DNA of 64,000 nt from Eucommia ulmoides (lineage: Eukaryota; Streptophyta; Magnoliopsida; Garryales; Eucommiaceae). Under the pieces are notes generated by a model. It was given only the letters and a program-made list of their open reading frames with translations, did not search any database and was not told the DNA's origin. The stretch covers positions 15,453,001 to 15,517,000 of the forward strand of contig CM028340.1 of the NCBI GenBank assembly GCA_016647705.1, read 5' to 3'. A program made the translations under genes and the position numbers. Each line of letters starts with the position of its first letter. The stretch's first letter is position 1. Shown piece by piece: positions 1-9,872 of the stretch.

Positions 1-426
1 CGAGTTGCACCCTGAGAGAGTGATGATCAAAGAAGCTGTGAATGTAATCATGGGAGATGAGGCAGGGCCAAGTCATGGGTCTGGTATTCGAACCAAGGGA
101 AAGGAGAGGCTGCAGAATTGGGATTCTTGTTTTCTCCCAATTTGTCAGTCGTTTCGGTAAACTTAGGGAGATTTTCTGTTGGTCATCCCGCCATCCACCT
201 AACCTTCTGGATGGAAAAGGATTTTGCTTTGTAATGATTTTTTATATTTAATGAATACAATTCTATTTTATCCAACATATGGTTTAAATGTTAAATTTTA
301 TGCTTTCAGGATGCCTAAATTGCCAGTGTATGATGCATGCGATATAACTGAGCTAGAATGCGATAAGTATGATTTCAATGCAGAACCAGAACATAACCTG
401 ATGGGAGTGGAAACAGAAGATGACTC
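1..426 (+). pseudogene. Tat/Ogre-type gypsy: region upstream of RT with possible intron
   Basis: Frame 2 is open from the window edge to about position 156 (beginning ELHPERVMIKEAVN) and resumes at 311 with MPKLPVYDACDITELE. Between them lies an AT-rich stretch with a GT donor at 157-158 and a pyrimidine-rich TTTCAG acceptor ending at 309. Joining across it keeps the frame. Ogre/Tat retrotransposons are known to carry an intron just before the reverse transcriptase, so this 153-bp stretch is a plausible example. A one-base frame change lies between about 430 and 480, where the RT-side frame (frame 1) takes over. The gag and protease are outside the window. Confidence 0.5.
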
Positions 427-3400
427 TTGCCAGTCCGAAAAACTTTTACGGAGTTCGAGAACAAGCCGATTCCCAGTAACGATGAGACCGAGTTGATAAA
501 CCTGGGGACCTCGGAAGAGTTGAAGGAAGTAAAGATTGGATCAGCCCTCATGAATCTGGAAAAGAAAGAGTTGACAACGCTCTTAATTTCCTACCAAGAT
601 ATCTTTGCCTGGTCCTACGATGACATGGTAGGACTGGACAAGAGTATCGTGGCCCATAAGCTTCCGCTAAAACCGGGGAGTGTACCAGTCAAACAAAAGT
701 TGAGAAAGTTGAGGCCCGCTGTCAGCCCCGAGGTCAAGGAGGAGATCGTGAAGCAATTCAATGCCCCAATTATTGAAGTCTGTAACTACAGTGAATGGCT
801 CTCAAATGTCGTTCCCGTGCCAAAGTCCTCGGGAAAAATCAGAGTCTGCGTGGATTATCGCGATCTCAACCGGGCAAGTCCAAAAGATTATTTCCCACTG
901 CCAAACATTCACATCATCATCGACAATACTGCTGGGCGAAAGCTCTATTCTTTCGCCGATGGATTCTCTGGCTATAATCAGATTTTGATGGATGAGAAAG
1001 ATCGAGAAAAGACAGCCTTCACTACACCATGGGGAGTCTTTTGCTATAGGACGATGCCTTTCGGTCTCAAAAATGCCGGGGCAACATACCAAAGAGCAAT
1101 GACGACCCTCTTTCATGATATGATGCATAAGGAGATGGAGGTATATGTAGATGACATGATCGTTAAATCTCAGGAGAACGAGGATCATCTCTGCCATTTG
1201 AAAAAGATGTTCGACAGACTTCGAAAGTACCAGCTCAAGCTCAATCCAGCAAAATGCGCGTTTGGGGTGGCTTCCGGAAAACTTCTTGGTTTCATGGTAA
1301 ATCGCCATGGAATTGAGATTGATCCTGTAAAGACGAAGGCCATTCGTGAGATGCCACCACTGAGAAATGAGAAAGAGATCCGAGGTTTTCTGGGGCGATT
1401 AAATTTCATAGCCCGATTCATCTTCCAACTCATTGCCACTTGTGAGCCAATCTTCAAGCTACTTCGAAAAGAAAGTGACGGGCGATGGAATGCATATTGC
1501 CAGAATGCCTTGGAGAAAATTAAAGTCTATCTAACGAACCCTCCCGTTCTAGTGCCGCCTCGGGAGAAGGTTCCGTTATTACTATATTTGTCAGTTCTCG
1601 ACTCCTCCATGGGAGCTATTATTGGGCAACTCGATAAATCTGGAAAGAAGGAACAAGCCATCTACTACCTCAGCAAGCGCTTCACGAAGTATGAGGAAAA
1701 TTATACCTTGCTGGAGAGGACCTGTTGTGCATTAGCTTGGTCTGATCAAAGACTGCGCCATTATATGCTCCCACTGACTACCTACTTGATAGCCAGGATG
1801 GATCCCTTAAAATACATCTTCGAGAAGCCGATTCTGTCAGAAAAAGTTGCAAAATGGCAGATGCTGCTGACAGAGTTCGATATCATCTACAAGACCCAAA
1901 AGTCAGTGAAGGGTCAGGTAATAGCAGATCAGTTGGCTAGTTGTCCAGCTCAAACGGATAACCAGCCTCTTGAGACGTTATCCCCTGACGAGTCGATTCA
2001 TGCGGTGGATGAAGAAAACGAAGAAACAGTTTGGAAAATGTATTTTGATGGAGCAGTGAACTCTCGAGGGGCTAGAATCGGAGCCGTTCTGGTTTCTCCA
2101 GGCAAGCAGCATTATCCAGTGGCTTCCAAGTTGAAGTTCCAGAGCACAAATAATCGAGCTGAGTACGAAGCCTGTATTCTGGGACTCCAGCTGGCTGTCG
2201 ATATGAAAATCAAAGAATTGCTAGTGTTCGGAGATTCTGAGCTAATAATCAATCAGGTGATGGATAAGTATGCCACGAGAGATCCGACCTTGATAGCCTA
2301 TAACAATCACCTCCTGGAGTTGTGCGAGCGATTTACGATGATAGAATTTGAAAGCATACCGAGGCTCAAAAATGACTTCGCCGATGCCTTAGCGACCTTG
2401 GCATCTATGATCTCTATCACTCGAGAGGATGATGATATCATTCCGGTGGTAATCTGAGTTCAACGCCGACTGGCCCACTGTTGCCAGCTTGAATCTGAGC
2501 CAGCCAAAGACCCGTGGTACCATGACATAAGGAACTTTCTGAAAAATCAGGAGTATCTGGAAGGGGCATCAAGTGTTGATCGAAAAACTCTCCAGAGGTT
2601 AGCAGTCCAATTCTTCCTAAGCGGGGAGACACTGTACAAACGCTCACCTGACATGGGCCTATTGAGATGTGTTGGAGTCGAAGAGGCCATCCAGTTGATG
2701 AAAGAGGTCCATGGTGGCATATGTGGACCTCACATGAGCGGCTTCATGCTCGCCAAGAAGATCCTGAGGGCCGGTCATTTTTGGCTAACGATGGAAAGCG
2801 ACTGCGTGCAGTTTGTCCAAAGATGCCATAAGTGTCAGATTCATGGTGATCAAATCCAAGTCCCACCTTCACACCTTCATTACTTGGCGGCCCCATGGCC
2901 CTTCTCAATGTGGGGTATGGACGTTATTGGGGAAGTTACCCCTAAGGCGCCGAGTGGTCATCGCTTTATCCTGGTGGCAATTGATTATTTTTTCAAGTAG
3001 GTAGAAGCTGTTTCCTTAACCCGAGTGACTCAAAAAATAGTAGCTCGATTCATTAAAGAAAATATTGTGTCAAGATACGGTTTGCCGCAAACATTGATAA
3101 CCGACAATGCTAAAAACCTGAAGGGTTCAGAAATACAGAAAATATGTCAGCAGTTCAAGATCGAGCACAAAAACTCAGCGCCTTACCGTCCAAAAATGAA
3201 TGGAGCAGTGGAAGCCGCCAACAAAAATATAAAGAAAATTCTCCGGAAGATGATTGATAATTATAAAGAGTGGGATGATATGCTGCCATATGCTTTGATG
3301 GCTTACCAGACCTCGGTTCGGACCTCGACAGAGGCAACCCCCTATTCTCTGGTCTATGGCACAGAAGCGGTGATACCGGCCGAGGTGGAAATTCTATCTC

Positions 3401-3762
3401 TACGAGTGCTCATAGAGGCTGAGCTTGATGAAACTGAATGGGTACAACAACGGTTGGACCAACTTTGTTTAATCGATGAAAAGCGGCTAACAGCGATATG
3501 CCACGGACAGTGTTACAGACAGAGGATTACTAGAGCTCATGATAAACGGGTATACCCTAGAGTCTTCAAGGTCGGTGAGTTAGTATTGAAGAAAATCTTT
3601 CCTTTCCAAGATGAAGCTAAGGGTAAGTTCGCGCCAAATTGAGAAGGTCCTTTTGTTATTCATAAGGTTTTGAGCGGTGGAGCGTTGATTTTCCAGGAAA
3701 TGGATGGTGATGTATTTCCCGAACCCCTAAACTCAGATTCTGTAAAGAAATACTTTGCCTAA
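427..3762 (+). pseudogene. Ty3/gypsy (Tat lineage) pol: RT, two RNase H domains, integrase
   Basis: One reading frame runs to TAA at 3760-3762, interrupted by stops at 2455-2457 (TGA), 2998-3000 (TAG) and 3640-3642 (TGA). The frame's first codon here is TTG and it is not a true start; it follows a frameshift. Reverse transcriptase occupies about 650-1450, with the catalytic YVDD at 1144-1155. A Ty3-type RNase H follows at about 1560-1960. A second RNase H of the RVT_3 type lies at about 2029-2420 (MYFDGAVNSRGA, NNRAEYEA, FGDSELI). Two RNase H domains are characteristic of the plant Tat lineage. The integrase has an HHCC zinc-binding part (about 2700-2850) and a core retaining D (WGMDVIG), D (LITDNAKN) and E (GAVEAANK). 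Two of the stops sit where the family has tryptophan. The enzymes would copy and insert the element; this copy is inactive. Confidence 0.93.
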
Positions 3763-3814
3763 TAAATGTCCTTCTTTTCTAAGTAAATTTATTTCAATTT
3801 GTGATTATCTGTTG

Positions 3815-3860
<46 letters not shown>

Positions 3861-4916
3861 GTACGGCTCGAACATGGTGAAAACTCGAAAGAGCGCTATG
3901 AGAAAAATGTAGAGACCGTGTCGCCAAAAAAAAAGAAAACAGTTAGATCACTCCTAGGAGCATTTTTGGAATTTCCACTACGGCTGACTTCCATTGACCG
4001 TAAGACTTTTCTGTGTTCGGAACTTGATGGATTTGAGCAAGAGTTGGAATCTGTGAAAAGGAACATCGAATATGGCTCAAATTTGCATTGAAATCATACT
4101 TGTCAGACAATCCGGCTTGAAATCTCGCAGTCAACATATCTGGTGATAAAGATACCTGTTTGGGGTAAGGTTTTACACGTTTTTCCCATATTTGGTTAAA
4201 TCAGTTTTTGCAGGATTTGAAAACTACAAAGCAAGTAGGAGTATATGATTCTCCTAAGCACTGAGGATGCCTAGTAGAAAAGAGAAAGTGAGAATCGGCA
4301 GGTGCAAAGAAACAAAGGCTGATAGGGATGTTGTCCAAAAAAAAAAAAAAAACAAACCCCGCCAACAACCCAAAGAAAACCTCCAGAAAGTACATCTATA
4401 AGATTGACGGAAGGACAAGACAAAAAAATCTCCCGATACTATCCCGAGAAAGTCAAGCGCCATCAAACGAGGGATTGCGACGGAAAAGGGGGGGACGGAA
4501 TTGCGAGTCATCAAGAGTGACAAGTTTTTCAAACTAAATTTTCGTGTTGCATGTGTTTTTGTCCATTTACAGGGATTTCAAAGGGCATGGAAGCATGGAT
4601 TTCTCTCTCACAAAGACTTCTTACCTTCCGGCTCAAATTAGAAACTTTTATTGCTGAAAGTTCAGAAGCTCTAAATGAGCGTCCAAGTATGCGTTTTGCT
4701 CTGAAAATGGCGAAAAGTGAACTACGCTAAACTTGATCCTCGGCATAATACTAAGGTACGCAGGCAATGTATAAATGTTCGGTCATCTGAGAGTTCGGCT
4801 GGGGGACATTTATATCTTTGCTCTCTCATTCTGGCTCAGTCACAAGTTGGGGCATATTTTATACTCTTGAACTTTCTTTAGGCCCCTGGCCAAGAGGGCT
4901 GGGGCATGAATAATTT
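3763..4916 (+). other. Gypsy 3' non-coding internal region
   Basis: This stretch runs from the end of pol to the minisatellite. It has a run of 41 A residues at 3817-3857 and shorter A runs at about 3926 and 4338. No conserved protein is encoded. On the - strand at about 4084-4101 there is an 18-nt exact match to the region upstream of RT (365-382). The A run could be slippage or an old insertion tail. Confidence 0.6.
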
Positions 4917-5530
4917 TTATTACTCTAAGTGATCCTTTAAACGGACACGTGTTCGTCATGAGTACCGTCATGAATCATTTTATTACTCTAAACGATCCTC
5001 TAAATAGACACTTGTTTGTCATGAGTATCGTCATGAGTTATTTTTTTATTACTCTAAATGATCCTCTAAACGGATACATGTTCGTCATGAGTACCGTCAT
5101 GAATCATTTTATTACTCTAAACAATCATCTTAACAGACGCTTGTTCGTCATGAGTATCATCACGAGTTAAATTTTTTTTTTATCACTCTAAACGATCCTC
5201 TAAACAGACACTTGTTCGTCATGAGTATCGTCATGAGTCATTTTTTTATTACTCTAAACGATCCTCTAAACGGACACATGTTCGTCATGAGTACCGTCAT
5301 GAATCATTTTATTATTCTAAACAATCATCTTAACAGACGCTTGTTCGTCATGAGTATCATCACGAGTTAATTTTTTTTTTATCACTCTAAACGATCCTCT
5401 AAACGGACATGTGTTTATCATGAACATCATCATGAGTCATTCTTTTATTTTTATAAACGGACACTTGTTCGTCATGAGTCTTCTTTTATTACTCTAAACG
5501 TACACTTGTTCGTCATGAGTCATTTTATTT
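4917..5530 (+). repeat. 66-bp minisatellite in the gypsy 3' region
   Basis: About nine imperfect tandem units with a period near 66 bp. Each has the core TCTAAACGATCCTCTAAACG followed by TTCGTCATGAGTA. The anchor GTTCGTCATGAGTA recurs near 4948, 5080, 5146, 5215, 5280 and 5346. Unit variants with AACAATCATCTTAACAG recur three units apart (about 5120 and 5316), a higher-order period of about 196 bp. Variable tandem repeats just upstream of the 3' LTR are known for Tat/Ogre elements. Confidence 0.9.
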
Positions 5531-5629
5531 TATTTGTTCTATTATTGGAAAATACACTAAAAAAAATAAAAAATGGGACGATCAAAATGACGTGGTTTTT
5601 TTATCTTTGTCAAGCAAGTAGAACTTGCA

Positions 5630-5646
5630 TGACAAAGAGGGGCAGC
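5630..5646 (+). other. Polypurine tract of the gypsy element
   Basis: The purine-rich stretch ACAAAGAGGGGCAGC lies immediately before the TGTAGACAC that opens the 3' LTR. This is the expected position of the plus-strand primer. Confidence 0.7.
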
Positions 5647-5945
5647 TGTAGACACGGCATTTTGACCGCCTCGCAAAAAATTATACTTTATTTTATAGTT
5701 ACCTTTATTTTATTTTCCTATTTATTTTGTTTTGATTGTACCGTATTTGTGCAGTTTAATACTGCTAAATTAAGTTTTATTAATCTCTTAAGTAAATTAA
5801 ATATTAGTAATTGATTTATTTATTTTTTTTGGTTTTGTAGATTTTTCGAAGTGGAATAAAAACACGTTAATTCAGAACAAAATGGACAAGAAACAGACGA
5901 GAACGAGAGAGGCCTGGACTAAACAGGGGGTGGGGGTTGCATTTA

Positions 5946-6059
5946 GGTCGCACAGCGACCAGTGTAGCTGGCCGCATATGCGGCCAGCGTGGGCAGAGAG
6001 CATGCTCTCTGCCCACACTTTTTGGGGGTGGGTGCACCGAAATTTGGTGCGCCCACCCC
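5946..6059. repeat. Cluster of four palindromes in the LTR U3
   Basis: Inverted repeat 1 (5946-5960) is GGTCGC and GCGACC around a 3-nt spacer. Palindrome 2 (5967-5988) is a perfect 22-bp dyad centred on CATATG. Palindrome 3 (5989-6016) is a perfect 28-bp dyad centred on GCATGC, and it abuts palindrome 2 with no gap. Inverted repeat 4 (6025-6059) has 14-bp arms with one mismatch around GAAATTT. All are visible directly. Function is unknown; protein-binding dyads or RNA hairpins are possible. Confidence 0.95.
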
Positions 6060-6100
6060 TTTTTTCTTACCTTTTCGTGTGTTTTTTCGGACGAGTTTCA

Positions 6101-6133
6101 GAGCCTTCATTCCTATAAATGGAATGAAGGCTC
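6101..6133 (+). promoter_or_regulatory. TATA box inside a perfect inverted repeat
   Basis: The arms GAGCCTTCATTCC (6101-6113) and GGAATGAAGGCTC (6121-6133) are exact reverse complements. The spacer between them is TATAAAT (6114-6120). Given its place in the LTR this is the likely core promoter of the element. If transcription starts about 25-30 bp downstream of the TATA, the second arm lies upstream of the start and both arms would act in DNA rather than in RNA. Confidence 0.85.
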
Positions 6134-6424
6134 ACAACACTTGGGAGAGGGGAATTTTTTGGGGAAGTGAGGTGAAATCTGGAGAGAAATTTTGAAGAAA
6201 ATAATATTATTTTCATTTTATTGTAATTTTGAAGAAGAAAAAAAAATCTCCAAGAAGGTTGTAAATTTTCATCTGTTGTAAATCTTACTCTTATTTTTTA
6301 AGTTGTTATTATACTATTTTTTTTTTATTTTTTTGTAAATTAGATTTTTTTTTCTTATTATTATTTATTTATTTATTTATTTCATTTATTTATTTTTGAA
6401 TAAATAAAACGAGGTGGAAAATTC

Positions 6425-7948
6425 CCAATACAAATATAATCGATTAATTTCCTAAATAATTACTATGTGATAGATACAATGTAAGACAATTAAAGTCTGA
6501 TTAATAAATAAAGTTGGTAGCACAAATTTAGCACGTAATCAAATAAACAGTCAAAAATCGTTTAAAAAGATTTTCAGACTTTTAAATTCAAAAATAATTT
6601 TCTAGCAATCCTAAACCAAGCAATCAAAATCAATATAAATATAACTTTAGAAAGCAAGTAATAAAGTTTGGATGGATCTCACCGAAAACACACCGAAGAT
6701 AATGATGATATCTCAATTAAAGTATAAGTCAGTGACGCCAAATAACAAGCGTTTTAAATCAAGAACTTATAAAGAATCACTCATAGAAATCACAGCAAAA
6801 ATCTCACTTTTATAATAGTTCAAATTGATGTTCTTGATGTGCTTAATTTAATTCCTACAGGTATCTAATAATATATTAATAACTAGCCCTCCAATGGCTA
6901 GTTTTTCAAAGATATGTCATTAAATGACACTCTTAGACCCCATATAACATATCTTATTAATATATGTGTGTTCCACTTAAAAATATTCTTTAAATATCAC
7001 ATTTAATTCCATAAAAATATTTCCAATTTAAAACCACAAGAATAGGAAGTATTAAATCATTTAAATTAAGAAAATCTTAAAATATATGGATCATATCAAT
7101 AGAGATAACTAAATATATTGTTCATATTTGAATTACATTCAAATTCCCCAAATCTCTCTCTTAGAATCATAAAAAACGGACAACTTTTGACCAAGAGACC
7201 AAATCAGCCGAATTGCCAACTGAAGAAGTCAGTTGACTAGCCAACACCATTCGGTCGACCGCCCAGTGCCAGTCTGCTTTTAGCCGTTGGTACTTTACCT
7301 AGTCGGTTGACTGACTTGATTAATGGATTTTTCTATTTCACCCATTTCATCCACTGAATCAAACAGTTGATTGACCAAATTGATCAGAGTGCTCACATTC
7401 TCATCCATTTTAGACATTTTTTCAAACGGTTGACCGATTACTTTTCTTGGTCGACTGATTGGATCAGTAGGACTCTAAATTTAACTCACAAAACTCACTA
7501 TTTTAATAAGTCGACTGATTCCTTTTGCCGGTTGATAGAATTGACCAGAAAACACAATATTTTATACTTTAAAACATATTTTTCATTTAGGACAATTATC
7601 AAAATCATTTCACTTAATGAGCACATAAAATATTTCCTTTTTGGATCTTAAACTTATTACTTCTTATTATGATACATATAAGAGTATTTCATTTTAAGTG
7701 TCATGCATGATCCTAATCCAGGTTGCATTAAGAGTATAAAAGTAAAAAACAAAATTCACCTATTTTTCTTCAGCATCTTCAAAACTCTTCACATCTTCAT
7801 TATGTTCATCTTGCACCCTTTATGTTTTTTTCACCGAATCTTCTTCTTAATCAAATGCATGGAACTATAAATCTGAAACACTTGATAAAACTATTAGTTT
7901 TACTAAAAACATCAATGTTTAATTGTTCATCAAAACCTTGAATTCAAC
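6425..7948 (-). mobile_element. Truncated Ty1/copia LTR (family of 16798-30276)
   Basis: From about 6425 the sequence follows the copia LTR at 23770-24160 and then 17000-18128 (for example GTTCTTGATG, TTTTTCAAAGATATG, AATTGTTCATCAAAACCTTG). It ends at TTGAATTCAACG (7948), where intact copies end in TTCAACA. Roughly 700 bp of the other end is missing. No internal sequence follows, so it is a solo or broken LTR. It has a cluster of TTGAC/GTCGAC motifs at 7220-7545. Confidence 0.85.
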
Positions 7949-7949
7949 G

Positions 7950-9292
7950 AAAGCTTTTCTTGCTAAACTTGTGTAGAAAATTGCGAATGATGACCAAAGT
8001 CTTTGGGGGTAGAGTTATAAGGAATAAATACTCTATAGAGAATAATTTGAGTTTGCAAAAAAAAGCCTCAGGGATGCTCATATTGATGATCAAACGGAGA
8101 TGAATATTTTAAGTATACAACCTCCTATATTTTATAAGGTAGATAAACCTCTTTGGTTCCTTGAAAATTTTCGGTTATTCTCTATAAAATTTGCTTACCA
8201 ATTAGAAAATTCTATCAATGAATATAATGTGATCTTGAGTAACCTGAATTGGATTTGGAAATTAAAAGTCCCACAAAATTTAAAGTCTTCTTTTAGACTA
8301 TTTTCCATAAGAGGCTTGTCACTAACTCCTTTTGTGCCACTAGAAGCAATGATATTTTGAATATTTGTCATAGATGCCAAGGTATTAATAAGGATATATC
8401 GAACATACTCTAAGAACCTGCTCAAAAGCAAACATTATTTGGGACAGAATTGGTTGTTCCAGGTACAATTCTTCCTCAAAAGCCATTTGGGATTGGATCA
8501 AAGCTAACCTTATAGCAGGTCCCCTAAACCCTAAATTTTATTTATTTATTGCGACCATTTGGGAAGTTTGGAAAGATAGAAATAAAGAGGTCATTAAGGG
8601 TAATTGTAGTCCTTCAGAATTGATACTTACGAAAATTACAAATTATACTTGTGACCAGAATAAATCCTTCCTTAAACCAAACTTCCTAAATGAGTTTAAA
8701 AAACCTCGTACTGAATTGTTTTCCCCAAATGTAGATTTTTTGAAATTAAACACAGATGAGAGCGCGAAAGGTGATCATGGCATAGGTGGATTTAGAGGTC
8801 TTCTTAAAGATAACTTGGGAGTTTGGAAGATAGGATTCTATGGGAGTATTGACATATGTACAACCCTTGAAGCAGAATTGAAAGTTATTATCACTAGTAT
8901 AAAAAATGCGACGAGTAGAGATTTTCCCGGAGTCTAGGTGGAAACAGGCTCAACTCATACGATTTCTCTAATTCAAAAACCTATTCCAAAACATCATAGA
9001 TTTAAAGAGTTAATTGAAGAAGGGAAAAGAGTTCTCCTCCTTAATGACGATACCTTGAAATTTAACCCTCGAGAGATGAATTGGTATGTAGATATTCTTG
9101 CTAAAAGAGGTTTCAATGAAAATTACTCTCTCAAGATTCTCGAGATGCCTATTACGGACCTAGAAAATATCTGATTTCAGGAAATGGATAAGCGGGCTTT
9201 TGATTTATGCCCGAATGTTTGATTTGGTTGTATTTTGTTTTTTGTTTGTTTACTTTGTTTGTCTTTAATTTCCTGATTTAAAAAAAAAAAAT
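7950..9292 (+). pseudogene. LINE (L1-type) 3' fragment: zf-RVT and RNase H
   Basis: The translation starts KAFLAKLV, then a stop where the family has W, then KIANDDQSLWGRVIRNKYS, typical of the region after reverse transcriptase in plant LINEs. A zf-RVT domain follows (WIWKLKVPQNLKS, CHRCQGI), spread over frameshifts at about 8230-8540. An RNase H segment follows (FLKLNTDESAKGDHGIGGF, LEAELKVI) at about 8740-9000. The first D and the E of RNase H are present; the usual later D is changed (VETGS) next to a stop at 8935-8937. The reading ends at 9174 and an A-rich tail at about 9279-9292 marks the 3' end. The element is 5'-truncated at the copia LTR. Confidence 0.85.
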
Positions 9293-9499
9293 GATTAAAT
9301 AATAAAATTCCCATGGTTAAACGTTGAAATGTATTAATTGGTTCAATTCATCAACTACTTTACAACCCTAGACAAAACAAAATTACACATACATACAATT
9401 TCAAGAATGGATGAGAGAAACTTCGGTGGCGTTTGGTTAGTGTTCCCATTTTTCTCAACCCAACTAGGATGGGTTGGGCAGGGTTGAGTTAAGAATTTT

Positions 9500-9640
9500 G
9501 TTTCTTTCTGGGAACAAAATTGCGTTTGGTAATGACAAAATTTTATTTTATGTTGGGAATAGAATTGCGTTTGGTGACACATAATTCTGTTTCCTTATGA
9601 GAACAGAATTGCGTTTGGTAATGAGTAATTGTAGAATTGT
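9500..9640 (+). repeat. Subterminal repeats of the TIR element
   Basis: The phrase GAATTGCGTTTGGT, or a one-base variant, occurs three to four times with a spacing of roughly 50 bp. It carries the GTTTGGT found in the terminal repeat. Such subterminal arrays often bind transposase. Confidence 0.65.
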
Positions 9641-9731
9641 TTCCTCAATTCTTCCACAAGGTTATATTAATTAAGAATTTAAAACTTTTTTATTTATTTA
9701 TTTTTATTTTATTTTATTTTTTATTTATTTA

Positions 9732-9763
<32 letters not shown>

Positions 9764-9764
9764 A

Positions 9765-9872
9765 TTTGGATATACATAATTATATCAATTCTTCTACAAG
9801 TTGGGATATACATAATTATATCAATTCTAAAATTAAGAATTTTATGTTTGTTGGGATATACATAATTACTCC
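9765..9872 (+). repeat. Direct repeats of GGATATACATAATTA
   Basis: Three copies of TGGGATATACATAATTA-like sequence lie within about 100 bp, two of them followed by TATCAATTCT. They sit after a long T run (9732-9757) inside the TIR element. Probably replication slippage. Confidence 0.75.

Larger units (their letters stand above)
5647..6424 (+). mobile_element. 3' LTR of the Tat/Ogre-type gypsy element
   Basis: It begins with TGTAGACACGGC directly after the polypurine tract; this opening is common in plant Tat-type LTRs. A TATA box lies at 6114-6120. The 3' boundary cannot be placed, because the AT-rich end runs into a truncated copia LTR near 6425, so the LTR may itself be truncated. Its U3 contains four inverted repeats, listed separately. 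The matching 5' LTR would be left of the window. Confidence 0.75.

Noticed and set aside
802..1308. 168-codon frame on the - strand
   Set aside because: It is a shadow of the reverse-transcriptase frame; no motifs.
4917..5530. Regular repeats that could be taken for a CRISPR-like array
   Set aside because: Repeats are head-to-tail with no unique spacers, inside a plant gypsy element; a minisatellite explains them.
6360..6420. Exact 3' end of the gypsy LTR at a CA in the ATTT-rich tract
   Set aside because: Several CA positions are possible and the neighbouring copia LTR is truncated here, so no end can be supported.
8100..9174. Host RNase H-like gene
   Set aside because: zf-RVT plus RNase H order, frameshifts and an A-rich tail fit a LINE 3' fragment.
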